From Beaufortia kweichowensis (Eukaryota > Chordata > Actinopteri > Cypriniformes > Gastromyzontidae): 64,000 bases of DNA. The notes below the pieces were generated by a model. It did no database searches. It saw only the letters and a list, made by a program, of their open reading frames with translations, and was not told the DNA's origin. Positions 26,701 to 38,937 of the stretch are shown piece after piece (positions within the stretch are counted from its first letter, which is position 1; the number at the start of each line of letters is the position of its first letter). The translations under genes and the position numbers were made by a program. The stretch lies in the NCBI GenBank assembly GCA_019155185.1, contig CM032811.1, positions 9,258,075-9,322,074 on the forward strand. Reading direction: 5' to 3'.

Positions 26701-29700
26701 AAATACTATAACTTCCTTCTCTGCCTTGATAAAGAATATCTGTAGTAATCATTGACAAGGATACATCACACACTGCTATGCTTTAGTTTGTTAATGTTCT
26801 TCTGGAAAAGACCTGAACTCTAGATGAGACAGATGCTGGGAACCAGTCAGAATCCCATTCTGACTGTTTAACCCCAGGCTGGAGGTTACAGAGGAGGCAA
26901 ACACCTGTGGCATGTCACACCACCATGCCAAAAAGCACAGTAATCTGCTTCAGCCACATGCATACAAACAAATCGGAGGGAATCTGTGTAGGCAAGCTTA
27001 TTTCTGTAATCCATCCGCAGCCATGCTGATATAATCCTATTCACGCAGACACAACACACACACAAAGCACCAAAGCATGCACGTGCTGATCATACCTGAT
27101 TATTTTGTTGATTACAACCAAAACACTGCCCCTATTTTCTATAAAATTATGCATAACAAGTTGATGTAATATCAACATTAGCAGTGAACTGCAACATAAT
27201 TCCCTAGTAATTAAAAACTCCCTGTTGCTCAGCAAAACAATACCCAGACACGCATTAAAAAACATACAGGTCTTTGTGTAAGTGTTGGCCTCATAAACGC
27301 ATCCCTGTGAGGTCAATTATCACTGCTAAGATAGAAAAAACTGGAGATATACAACTGGCAATTGGCATGAGGTTAAAACCTCATTCCTCCTGGGCAATTC
27401 AATGGGGAAGCAGTAGAAACCTCTCAAACCAGTTAACCTGGTTGCAGGTGAAATTTGCTTGAAAGATTTCGCCAGCAGGCTTTTTTTTGAGTGTTTTGCG
27501 TTGTGATGTGACTGCAGTTCATTGAAAAATAGAGCAGACATGGTGAGGTGATGAGAGTGGACACTTGGACAACAGTAAGGACACAATTTTTTTTTCCTGA
27601 AATCGTTAAATGTTTCATAACTGTCAAAGCTAAAAACACCTGTGAATGACAGAAAGATTGGAAATCTCCATGACTACAAATGACCCAGCAACAAAAATTG
27701 TTGTGAGGACACTGCAGCAACAAGAACTTCCTAGTATTTAAATATAAACAGAATGAATATGTCTCAAGTTAGGTCACACACCATCTTATATTTCAAAACA
27801 TCATCATGTGCATCATAAGTCTTCGCAAATCAACTGCAAACAAAGTTGAGTAGTTGAGTTAGACCTAAATAGAAGAACCACAATCTAAGATGCTCAACAA
27901 TACCCATCAGCACCTCAGTAGTCTGATGAAAAATAGGCCAATATTTTGTTTTAATGAGAAATTCCAAAATTAGAAGCAAAAAATGTTAACTGCTAATCGC
28001 TTTAAAAATTGAAACCAAGTGTAGGAGACGTCAACACTATTTTTGCCTTCCTCTCATTTCATAAATGATAATGGTGGAGCAAGGTGGAGATGTTTACCCA
28101 ATCATGGTCAGGACAAAGTCCAAACACTGTGTTGTAACACAAAAATTATACACGACAAAGATAAGCTCATGAAAAAATTATAAAAGATCAATGAACAAAA
28201 AAAAGTAAACCTCAGGAACCTCATCGCAGTAAAAACAAATCTGCCAAAGTTATAGTGACAACTGAGTTGATTTGGTTGAAATAACATTTTGCATATATTA
28301 AAACAAGCTTGGACATTCTGTCTCGGATTTTCTGTAGTGGTTTAAAATAAATAAATAAACATGGGGTATGGAAATGATGACAAAAATTTCATTCTGAGTA
28401 CATCATTCCTTTATTTTCCATTGAGATATCTTGGTTTATACTAACATCCTTTGACTTGAGACAAAACAATGCCTGCCTCATCTTCATTCTTTCTGGATTT
28501 CGTACTAAAAATAAACTCTGCCCTCACACTACTCAATGCCAAATCTCATAAACTGTTGGATAAACTTGGATTACATGGCCAAGGCACAACACTTGAAGCT
28601 TTATTTAGGTATATTTATTTAGCGTTTACCTAAATGATAAATGAGAGCTTTTAATATTTGAGAACCATGCATGGCATCATGCATACCCACATGCACAATA
28701 CAGTTTCCATGGTAACCTGTCGCATGGGTGCTGTCTGTACTCAAGATTTACTTTGTGGTGGAGGAGAGCAGAGATTTTAATGCTTAATAAATGCACGTAC
28801 TATGTGAAATAATGGACTAATGCACACAGCCCTAATGGTCGCCATATCTGTCTATACATTTATAATTCAAAGCTCTAAAATAATGTACAGCTTTAGTAAC
28901 AACTAACACAGATATCATTAAAACACCTGTTTTGTGCAAGTCAAGTCTCTCCCTGAGGTAACTTTAAGCGTTAGAGTTGTAATTTTATTTACTTTAAACA
29001 ATTGTAGGTGTTCCCAGGCCGACAACATTCCTTCACTTATCCCATACATCACTGTCAAATTCACATACATCTTCTGCCTGAGCTCAAACTATTGTATTAA
29101 CAATACACATATCAGGTGAAGCTATCACATAGTAGATGCTCAAAGAATTTTCATTCAAAAATTCAGTTCTAGGAATATAAATGTCTTGCTTATTTGTTAC
29201 TAGGAAAAGTGAGGTCTTATTTACGAGTAGGCTGTTTTGGATGAGACAGAATGTTATTTTGGAGTATGTGGGTGGTGATGGTGCAAGTACAAATGGTGGA
29301 TGTCTAGTCATAAGGGATGTGAATGGGCTCTTGGTTTATAGATTTTACAGTAGATTTTCTTGAGAATAATTTTTTAGGGAGTTTCTCCTTTAGGGTGATG
29401 GAGCTTGTGAGGAACATGTGCAGATCAGATGTCTTTGCTTAAGTCTGAAAATGCAGAACGCATGATAAAAAGAAGAAGAGCATCAGCTGCAAATACACTA
29501 CGCTGCAGAGCCAAGTATTTCCCTCGCACACACACACTTATTTCCTCCACTACCTCTCATTTCCCTTTCAAACAGAACAATGCTTGCTTGCAACCTTTAA
29601 CCTACTACAGTATCTTTTAACCTTTGACCTTCTTTGATCTCATTTTTTAAATTGCTTACAATTATTTTTAAACATGGATTTTCTAAAATACCATTCCTTT

Positions 29701-32700
29701 GATTTTAGGTCATGTACATAAATAAAATGTTAATACTTTTTCTTCTTTATCGTCAACCTCCCTTTACAGACATGAGATGGGTGGTTTTACTACACTGACT
29801 TGTTTACCACCCATGTCACTGAAAGATTTCAAGGCAAGTCACTGGATTAGCACAGAAGAGCTGGACTATCAGGTTTTACAGAAAGTTTCTCTCTCATGGA
29901 ACCGATTGACAGCACCACTTTAGTCATTCAGCTAAATCTGTCATTGAGCAAATACAGTTACCACCCACAAATGATCCCTAAAACCTGCCTATGAACCATC
30001 ATCAGACTGCCCCAGCACAGCCGGTTTATTTATTTTGCCACTGATGAATGAAATCACTGATGCTGCTGTGCATTAAGAAGTATACAGGAATAAGTGCTTT
30101 ACAGACCGATGGTGTCAGCCTCCACTGACCAGCAGACTTCAATCAGCAAACTCAATTCTGGTAAGTGAGAAAAGGATGAGACACATTTGCTGTTCCTAGC
30201 TAAAGTGATTTAAAGAAGGGTCCGAATACCAAAATATGTTATTGAGTTAGTCTAATGCTTTTCACAGAACTACTTCTGGAAACTTTAGCATTCCTAAATG
30301 TGAAAGCCAAGTAGTAATACCCACAAAGTTGACAGTTTCCTTATAATGACACCATTGGGTTGACTGTGGGGTTTATGATCATTCCTCTATTATTCCAGTG
30401 TTCTTTTTCCACCACAGGTGGCCCAAGAAGTGGAATTGTTCGGCAGTCTCAATTTTTTTGATATTGTACCTGTATAGAAAATAGTTTCATTAAACTTCTG
30501 CTTTTGTGTTCAACAAAACTATTTTTTAAATATTCCTGTAAGTATTTACACACATGGAGTTCCTCTTTATTCCAAATCAAGCTCATTCTTATGTAAACAT
30601 AGTCAAGCAATATACCAGCCTGTTCTGTACCTTCTTTTATTTTGAAAAAGAAGATACAAGCTGTCTGAAATATTCTGAGGCAAGAAGCCATGAATCACTG
30701 ATACGGTCTAAAATCTAAGCATTCTATTTAAATTACAGACTATTCCACATACTCTTTAGTTGCTTTCTTAAACAACACTGACTATAGATATTTTGATTTG
30801 CTTAAAAGCACAACATACAATGTCGTTTTTGATGTGGCATGACATATTTCATCAAAACCAGAAGTAACCATAATTAAAAATCTGCCTGCTGAAGTTTGCC
30901 TTGCATTCCATTGAAATTTTGGGCACAACTACAAACTAAAAAAAATTCTTCAATTTCTTTTTGGGTCATAATAGGAAGTAGGAAACTTGGCCAACGAAAG
31001 GGTCTGACAGTTTTTCACACTGCCTGAGGAATCTGGCAGAACATTTTCTCCGGTCACTTTAGTGAATAAGACACCAATAAAAGAGAGAACAACAACAACA
31101 ACAACAAGAAAAGCACAGAATAAAGCTGGCCACTTTCCTCTCAAACAACTGTTGGTGACGTAACAGAGCCCCAGCAGAACCAAAGATCTGCGGTTCACAC
31201 TCAACATTCAGAGGTCCAGAAAACCTGCTGAACTCGACAAGAGTTTTCTAACACAAACCAGTGAATACTGGCTGCTATAATCTGGTTGTGTACTAAGCAA
31301 ATGCACCTGTTCCAATGGTCTGTGCCAAAACTGCATCACTATGGATTTGTTTATTGCAAGTATCTGGACTTAATACACCTCCTTTAACCTTTTGTTATCA
31401 CCTGACCTTTCCCAACATATCAAGAAGCATTTACCCTGGGGAACTGACACTCTTTACAAAGACAAGGTGGTCAGACAGGTTGGACTATTTGAATACACCA
31501 AAAGGTGCCATATCAGGTCTGTGTAGTTTTATTGAACAAGTGACAGGTGAGTAATACAAAACTTCTTTTGGAATGATGTTACTGTCTAGCGCCAGAGGCT
31601 TATTGTTTTTAGCTCGCTAAACTATGACAGTGGTTTACATCTGCAACAGGTGATACTGTATGTCTGCTTACCACTATATGGTGGAAAAGGAGCTCCCACG
31701 ATTGACCAATCTTCTGATTGATAACCATATCGAAGAAGTCGTAAATAAAATACCCTGAAACACAAAAGGACATCGAAAATGTTGGACGTTTCCACTTATT
31801 AACAGTTTTTTCAGGCAACAACTGCGTTGGTAACCAAGATGTCCGTTCCAGAGGGCTATTTATATCCATCTCCGAATATGAGGGTATCCATGGAGACTGC
31901 ACTTTACAATGGGGTGGAGGTTCAACACAGCAAATGAAGTAGAACATATGAGACCTCATTAATTTAAATGTACTGATTGACTGTTTAAATATACACACCA
32001 TCTGCCATTAACCTTCAGTCTGCTTTCTTAGATTTCTTTACATTACTGGATAAAGCAGTGCAAATCAACAGGTTAACATGGCTGGTGTATAGACGAGTTA
32101 CATGAGGATGATTGGTCTGTGCCAGCATTGCGCTGCTTATTTTTCTCATATACATATACTGTATATAATTTACAAATACAAACATCCAAAAAACAAGACA
32201 TAAACCTCTTCTTAATAAATTCTGCTTGAGTTTTATGTTCTTAAATTTTTGTTACGTAGAAAAACAAGAAATGGCTTTTAACATAGATACCAGTGCTTTG
32301 CTCAAACTGAGATACATATCGCAAAAATACCATGAATTGTAAGAAATAAAAAGCCCACAGTAAAAAGCCCATTCATAAGAAGTCATGTGACTTATGAAGG
32401 GTTTGCGCCAGTGACGGATCATAAAGCCAGCCATTGATTCTGTAGCTACAGCTATATCTGTGCCAAAAGCATGTGGGATTCATCTGAATATCTAAAATAT
32501 CTTTGGTATTTGTCAGTTTAGGTAGGAATAATCTAATTATAGGTTGGAATAGATGTTCCATTCAATAAGTAAATGGTAAGAGCAATGCAAATCGTTTAAA
32601 CGAAAGTGTGACAAAATATTAAAATAGGCCTTGTTTTCTTTACACTAAATACAACTTATTTATTTCCTTGTCGATTTTTGGGTTGTAATTGACCTGTTAT

Positions 32701-33350
32701 GGCTATGGCACCTGTTAAGGCTGACACTGCTGCACATGACAGAGGAGTCTATTCGAAACTCCCATTTATCTGTCCACGCCCCTTAGCATTAAATAACGCT
32801 TTATGTACATTATGCTTAATAATACTCACCAATTGATACAGACACCAGGGCGTGTGAGAAAACGGAGTGTGTCTCTATCAAATCCTCAGCCATTTTTGGG
32901 TGTATGCAAAAACTACGATGACAGACAAAGCATAATTAGGGCATGGCGTAAAATGAACCTGCTGAGTGCCAACACAAACGTTTCTATAAGATAAAATGAA
33001 GCATTAAAATGTGTTTGATTTACACAATGTGAAACATCAAGAGAAAGAGGTCAAACTATATCCGTTGATCACTTTCATGGTGACACGGTGAAAAGATCTG
33101 ATAAAGACATCAAAACAATAGCGTACACAAGCGCATTCCCCATGCACATGTGGGGGAATTCTGACACTCACCATAGCACAGACCATACTCCAGTTATGAG
33201 ACTGTGCACAAAAGACGTACAGATGTTTCTCCATTTCCAAGTGTTTCTCTGAGCTGTCTCGGGTAATGGAAGTTTGCCGATCCCGTAGTTTACAAATCTA
33301 AAAAATCCCACAGAGACCCCAGTGGTCAAAATCACAGAATCCAACTCCAT
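23755..33350 (-). CDS. tlcd2: TLC domain-containing protein 2, 242 aa
   Basis: Four exons join in frame: 33172-33350, 32830-32912, 31672-31754 and 23755-24138. The protein is a multi-pass membrane protein with a TLC (TRAM-LAG1-CLN8) domain over most of its length. Family marks are WKWRNICTSFVHSLITGVW after the first membrane segment, then GYFIYDFFDMVINQK, SWELLFHHIVV and YVGFSVVALLVEINSIFLHLR. The double histidine is typical of TLC proteins. The tail is charged (SSREKEVKKEKEM). TLCD1/TLCD2 act at the plasma membrane, where they limit incorporation of polyunsaturated acyl chains into phospholipids and so influence fluidity. YVGFSVVALLVEINSIFLHLR fits TLCD2 better than TLCD1. Intron 3 is 7.5 kb and holds no gene I can recognise. 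Confidence 0.93.
24139..31671. other. tlcd2 intron 3 (7.5 kb)
   Basis: Only short random ORFs are present. A dispersed-repeat fragment lies at about 24628-24688, a CTCF-like motif at 25178-25191, and an AAC trinucleotide run near 31085-31108. I looked for a miR-22 stem because MIR22HG lies near TLCD2 in human, and did not find the mature sequence on either strand. Confidence 0.7.
24628..24688 (+). repeat. Fragment of a common teleost dispersed repeat
   Basis: Three ACATTT units are followed by AGGCATTTAGCTGACACTTT and TATCCAAA. This resembles the widespread fish repeat carrying a GCATTTGGCAGACGCTTTTATCC-like core. Only one end is preserved, and I cannot name the family for certain. Confidence 0.5.
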
Positions 33351-35385
33351 GTTTGCAGCGCGCGCGTCCCTCCCGTTGTCACTACAAGCAACCGAGTCTC
33401 GCGCGCGTCTAGACCGTTGAAGAAAAAACAGATGCGCTTTATCGCTTTACTTCATCAAAATGACATTCCGGTTGTTTTATTTCATTTTCATATTATAATG
33501 TATGCGATTCGACAAGTCGTCCGTCTGGGTTGCGCCCTCTACAACTACAATGTCTAGATATATCTATATTTTAAAAGAAAAAGCGTCTGTTTTAATGCTT
33601 AGTCCGCTCGGTCCGATGGCAAAATGGGATTACACGAGCGAGTCGGTTACGAGCGGCGATAATCTTAGAGGAGATAACGCGTGCGTTACAAAACCATTAA
33701 ATGTTTGTGTAACTTTTTCTCTTACTATTACAAAACAACAGAACCCCCGCCCAATTACCATGAGGCGCGACTGAGCCAATGAGTGTCTCGGGCGTAAGTT
33801 ACGTTCCGTGTACACCCGCCCCTTCATACCGGAGCAGGATTGTGGGAGACGTAGTACCGACATTGCTTTCGTAAGCTTTTGAGAAAGAAAGAATTGATAA
33901 ATGAATGGAAAATAATAAGCTTGTATGTTGCCTGTATAACAGTGTTTAAAGGAGGAAGCATATAAATATTGCCTCGATTCACAAACATACAGTAAACAGT
34001 TATAGTAAATATTAGTCAATTTTAAAAACTACGAGTCAAACATCCGCTTCACATTTGTAATGAGTAATATTAAAAAATGTTTTACTGCTGGCGCTTTTTT
34101 TATTACATGAAGGTCATATTAAGTAGTATTAAAAACCTTTTATTAATTATATAAAAGGTTTTATAGTCTATAAAACTATGACTGTGACTTACCCTGGAAT
34201 GCACTTGTTGGACATTGTTAGTCAAATAAATAAACTTTTAAAAGCACGTGTTAAGGGAAGTTATTATTAGAGTTTATCTTATCTTCAGCGCCTTAACTCC
34301 CATAATTGATCCCTCCTTCGATCTATCCATGATCTATGCCGTTAGAGTCACGGGAAGTACTGGAGCCATACTCGGCTATATCAGATCAAGGCGGGGTATT
34401 GTTCCGTCCGCCAATTGTTGACATCTAGCGACATCTTGTGGTGATTAAATTAAAGTCGTTATATTTTTATTTTTAGCTGGATTCTAACGATTACGTACGT
34501 TTCACGATTACCTTAAGTAACTTGTTACAAACGATTAACAACAACAATTCAGATAAAGCTTTAAATAGTTAATAGATAACAACTTGTGGTGCTATCTATT
34601 CGCTGGGGGAAAGTCCAAAATAAGTTAAGTTAAATAAATTTAATTAAGTATGTAATTTATAAATGTGATAAATAATACATAAAATAAATGTGATTTTGTT
34701 TAATTGCGCTGCGACTTATTATGTTAGTTTTATAAACGATTTGACATCGATGTCACCGCCACGCACGCTGATTGGCTCACAGCATCGCTGCTGCCTTGTC
34801 ATGAAGTGTCAGCGCTTTTCATAGTTCATGCTAAATTGAAGGTGTAGGAAGCGAACAGACAACAGATCTGTTTGGATGGGAAGCGCGGATTTTCAGCAGA
34901 CCGTACATTTTTCGTCTAGACTGGTAAGAAATGAGAAACGTGCAAAAGTAAGATCGACACGACGATGAATCGTATTGTCTTATGTTACAAGCCATTTCAT
35001 GTTATTTCATTGTTTTCATGTGTGTCTATGATCAGTCTCGCAGTGATTCTTTTGTGCGATGCAATTAACAGCTGGCAATGCACAAATAGATACTAAATAG
35101 AAATGTAATAAATTAAAGGATGTATGTAATACTACTGCTCTTTTACGATCTCTTATGTAACTTGAGCTGTCTCTTGTCTCCATAGAGATTACATACAGTA
35201 CAGTACAGTACAATATGTTTACAGTTCAATTTATATTATTAGCTTTTTAAGTTTATTCACCAAACATACAACATAACAACAGAATAAAGGTAAAAGACTG
35301 AATATTTAAAGATGATAACTCTTGGAACATTGTTGTGTGTTTAAAAATAAGTGGTTTATTTTCTCAAACAGCAGATAAGCCAACT
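33351..35385. promoter_or_regulatory. Head-to-head tlcd2/aifm4 regulatory region with non-coding aifm4 exon
   Basis: tlcd2 is transcribed leftward from about 33.35 kb and aifm4 rightward from about 34.8 kb. The CpG-rich block at 33357-33415 abuts the tlcd2 start. Further CpG-containing blocks lie at 33595-33680 and 33765-33855. A CCAAT box sits in TGAGCCAATGAG near 33773, and an inverted one (GATTGGCTCAC) near 34769. A probable untranslated aifm4 exon ends at 34923 before GTAAGA; its intron ends just before the exon with the ATG at 35386. TSS positions cannot be fixed from sequence. Confidence 0.55.
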
Positions 35386-38300
35386 ATGTCGACAAACAAG
35401 TGCGAAGATGTCACAGAGATGGTTTGCTTAACATCAGATCTGCAGGATGGAGAGTAAGATCACCAGGCACATTTACAGTATACACTATAACACTTTATAT
35501 ACTATAACACATAATATGAAGATTTTTGTTTTTGTTTATCTCTTTGTTTTACGTTTCTTTTCCTGCAGAATGAAGGAGGTTGTGGTAGACCAACATAAAA
35601 TCTTGTTAGTGCGTGATAAGGGAGAATTTACTGCTGTGGGTGGTCTTTGTACTCATTATGGTGCCCCACTTGTCAAAGGTAAGGTATGATCCTATATGAT
35701 CCATCACATGGCTGTCACATGAAGAACAAGAGATAAACCCTGTTTTCATTGTTTACTATAGTTTGATGTAAATGGCAGACAGGTTTGGTTTCTTTAAATG
35801 CATTATTCTTTACCCTTTCATTGTAAACCCTTATTCTTTACCCTTTCATTGTACCCTTTACATCTACAATGGTTTTGTGTTTTCAACAATAATACAGTCT
35901 GTTAACCCAGGTATGATTTATGTTGTCTTTACGCACAGGTGCATTGCTTGGAGATCGAGTTCGGTGCCCATTTCATGGGGCGTGTTTCAACACTAAAACT
36001 GGAGATATTGAAGAATTTCCTGGCTTGGACTGTCTGCCTAAGTACAAGGTACTATAGGAATAGTATTTCTGGAGTCAGGCAGTTTTGTTGTGCCATATGC
36101 CCTTAACAACGTATTTACTATATATTTCCTGTACTTTTGTCTACTTACATTGTGAAGGTCAAAGTTGAGGATGGTAAAGTTTATGTGACTGCTGGAAAAA
36201 AGGTTAGTCCGCTAACATCTTAGTTTGTCTGTAACCTGTTGGGTGTAAGTAGCATTGCATTAAATGTTGTCTTATGAACCTTATTCTAGACAAAGGACAA
36301 GCGAGTTAAGGAAATGAGTGGTAGAGTCCCTGATGTCAGTCACACTGTTGTTATAATTGGAGGAGGTGAGCAAACAACACTCAAATTACGAGATCAATTT
36401 ACCAGTACACATCTTCTTTATGTACGTTTGCATATTTAATGTTAATTTTCCTCTTACCATAGCATGATTACAGTAGTCTGTTATGACATTACCAGTGTGT
36501 TTGACCAATACATGCATTTGTATTTCCACAGGTCCAGCTGCCTTGCAGTGCGCAGAAACCCTTCGCCAGAATTCTTACGGAGGGAGAATTATCATGGTTA
36601 GCAAAGATGAGCAGTTACCTCTGGATAAGACCAAGCTTAGCAAGGTTGGAACCATTATTCATAGATGAAATAAGACAGATTTGTTTGTGTTTCTTTGTTT
36701 ACTGTTCATGTTAAAACTACTTTCATTCCAGGCAATGAATATTGAAATTGAAAAGATACTGCTTCGGCAGAGCGACTTCCTTCAACAGTATGGAATCGAA
36801 GTGTGGACTAAAAAGGAGGTACGTTTTTTACAATATTTTATTAATAATTTATATTATATATTAAATAACATCATGAATTTATTTAGACTTCAATTTTTGT
36901 TGTCAAAGGTAACGTCTGTTGACACAAAGGCAAAAACAGTCACTTTCAAGGATGGCGCTAACCAGCACTATGATCAGCTCTTGATTTCAACAGGTGGCAG
37001 GTTAGATCATGTTTTAAAGAGCTTGTTTTTAATGGTGCTTTTAAGGTAAAAAAAGCTGATGGAATGTCTTTTGTCTCACTATTTGAAGAACATAATTTAA
37101 ACAGCTTATGCACATAACACTTTTTGCACATGACAACAGGATGTTTGTTTATGTATTTTCTTTAGAGCAAGACCACTGCAGTGCCCTGGTGCTGAGCTAG
37201 AAAATGTAAAATTGCTGCAGACCCATAAGGATGCTTTAGAAATTCATCAAATAAGTTCAGGCAAAAGAGCAGTAATTGTTGGAACCTCATTCATAGGTAT
37301 TCAAAAGTAAATAAAATATTAATAAAAGTATTTTTTTCCACATACACACGTAATAGCAAATGATAACTAAAATGTTTCAATCAGGAATGGAGGTAGCTGC
37401 TTATTTGTCTGACAAGGCATCTAGTGTCACAGTAATTGGTAGCAGTGAGTTTCCTTTCCAGTCATCACTGGGTCCAGATATTGGAAAAATGACAATGCAG
37501 GTCAGTGGACGTTGCTGTATTGTCCTCACTGTTGGTTTATTATATGCCTGATGTAACAATATTTCAATATTTGTTACAGATGCTGGAGGAAAAAAATGTG
37601 AAGTTCTACATGTGTAATGGCGTGAGTGAAATTAAAGGAGAAAAGGAAAGGGTAAGTAAAAGCCTAATAATACCTACCTGTATAGAACACACAGCATATG
37701 ACTGGATCATAATGTAAACATCGTACACAATTATTTAGGTCAAGGAAGTTGTTTTGAAAAACGGTGAAGTCCTTTCAGCAGACATTGTAATTGTGGGCAT
37801 TGGTATGTACAAAAATAATTTACTTAAAGCATTTTCTATCTCAGAAAAATATGTTAATATTTTGTATTTTACCTTAACTTCCTTTAAGGTGTCATACCCA
37901 ACTCTGATTTCCTAAAGACATCATTGGTGGAAATTGATTCACGGGATGCTGTTGTCGTGGATGAGGTAACAGGTCTCACATCTCATAGAGCAGATGCAAC
38001 ACTTTAAATTCTTTATTAGTGTCATTGTTTATGAGGTCTGTGTTTTCCAGTTTATGAGAACGAACGTTCCTGATGTCTTTGGTGCTGGAGATGTGGTGTC
38101 CTTTCCCCTTGCTCTGGTCGGGCATAAGAGGGTCAATATTGGGCACTGGCAGTTGGCGCAAGCACATGGTACCACCTGATGTCATACAGAGTCCCATTGT
38201 TACTGCCTGTAAAACAAATATGTGAAAAGAGTGTAAAATATGTTGTTGTTGTTGTTCAATACAGGACGAACTGCTGGCTTAAGTATGCTGAATAGACAGG

Positions 38301-38937
38301 TTGTGATAAATACTATACCATTCTTCTGGACCATGTTGTTGGGGAAAGGTATCCGATATGCAGGTAACCATTTCAAGATACATTTCTCCTCTTTGTGCAA
38401 ATATGTAAAAACATGAGCAGATTTTAACTTGAACTATATTTCCCTTATTCTTCAAGGCTATGCAGAGGGATACACTGACATTGTTTTCAAAGGAAGTATT
38501 GAGGAAAGAAAATTTTTGGCATTTTATATCAAGTAAGCTAACAGTGTCTCTCAACATTCAAGATACCTTCAAAACCAATCAAATGCTTTACACATTGAAA
38601 ATAAAATTGCTATTGTTTATCACCTATTCATCATTTGTTTATATCATAATCCAGAGATGAAGAAGTTGTTGCAGCTACCAGCATGAACTTTGACCCTGCT
38701 GTCTCAAGGTTTGCAGAAATGTTATTGAAGGGGAAGAAAATAACTAAAGCTCAGGCTCAGTGAGTATCAATAAATTAAAAACACTACAGATTATGTGTTT
38801 CTATAAACCCAAATCCTTACAATAAACAACTTTTAAATGTTTTATAAAATATCTACATGTATTTAGTGAAGCTTGTTACAATACAAGATTTTCTTTGTTA
38901 CAGATCTGATGACCTCAGCTGGTTGCAGCTCCCATAA
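35386..38937 (+). CDS. aifm4: Apoptosis-inducing factor, mitochondrion-associated 4 (Rieske/FAD oxidoreductase), 530 aa
   Basis: Eighteen coding exons join in frame: 35386-35453, 35569-35678, 35939-36048, 36158-36202, 36290-36365, 36532-36644, 36732-36818, 36909-37000, 37166-37296, 37385-37500, 37580-37651, 37739-37802, 37889-37965, 38051-38168, 38265-38363, 38457-38532, 38655-38759, 38904-38937. A Rieske [2Fe-2S] domain (residues about 20-110) has its ligands in GLCTHYG and RCPFHGACF. An FAD-binding Rossmann motif VVIIGGGPAA follows at about 131. An NAD(P)H-binding motif VIVGTSFIGMEVAAYL is near 270, and the FAD motif VFGAGDVVSFP near 395. The layout matches AIFM3, but no N-terminal mitochondrial presequence is obvious and it is shorter than AIFM3 (about 605 aa). 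aifm4 is, to my knowledge, kept in fishes and absent from mammals; aifm3 is the alternative. Two AATAAA signals at 39528-39533 and 39542-39547 probably end the transcript. Confidence 0.88.

Noticed and set aside
24139..31671. miR-22 locus expected from TLCD2 synteny in human
   Set aside because: No sequence close to mature miR-22 was found on either strand by reading.
31755..32001. Open frame extending upstream of tlcd2 exon 3
   Set aside because: The exon begins at 31754 after a good TTTCAG acceptor. The missing TLCD2 segment (HPKMAEDLIETHSVFSHALV) was found in a separate exon at 32830-32912, so the open stretch is intron.
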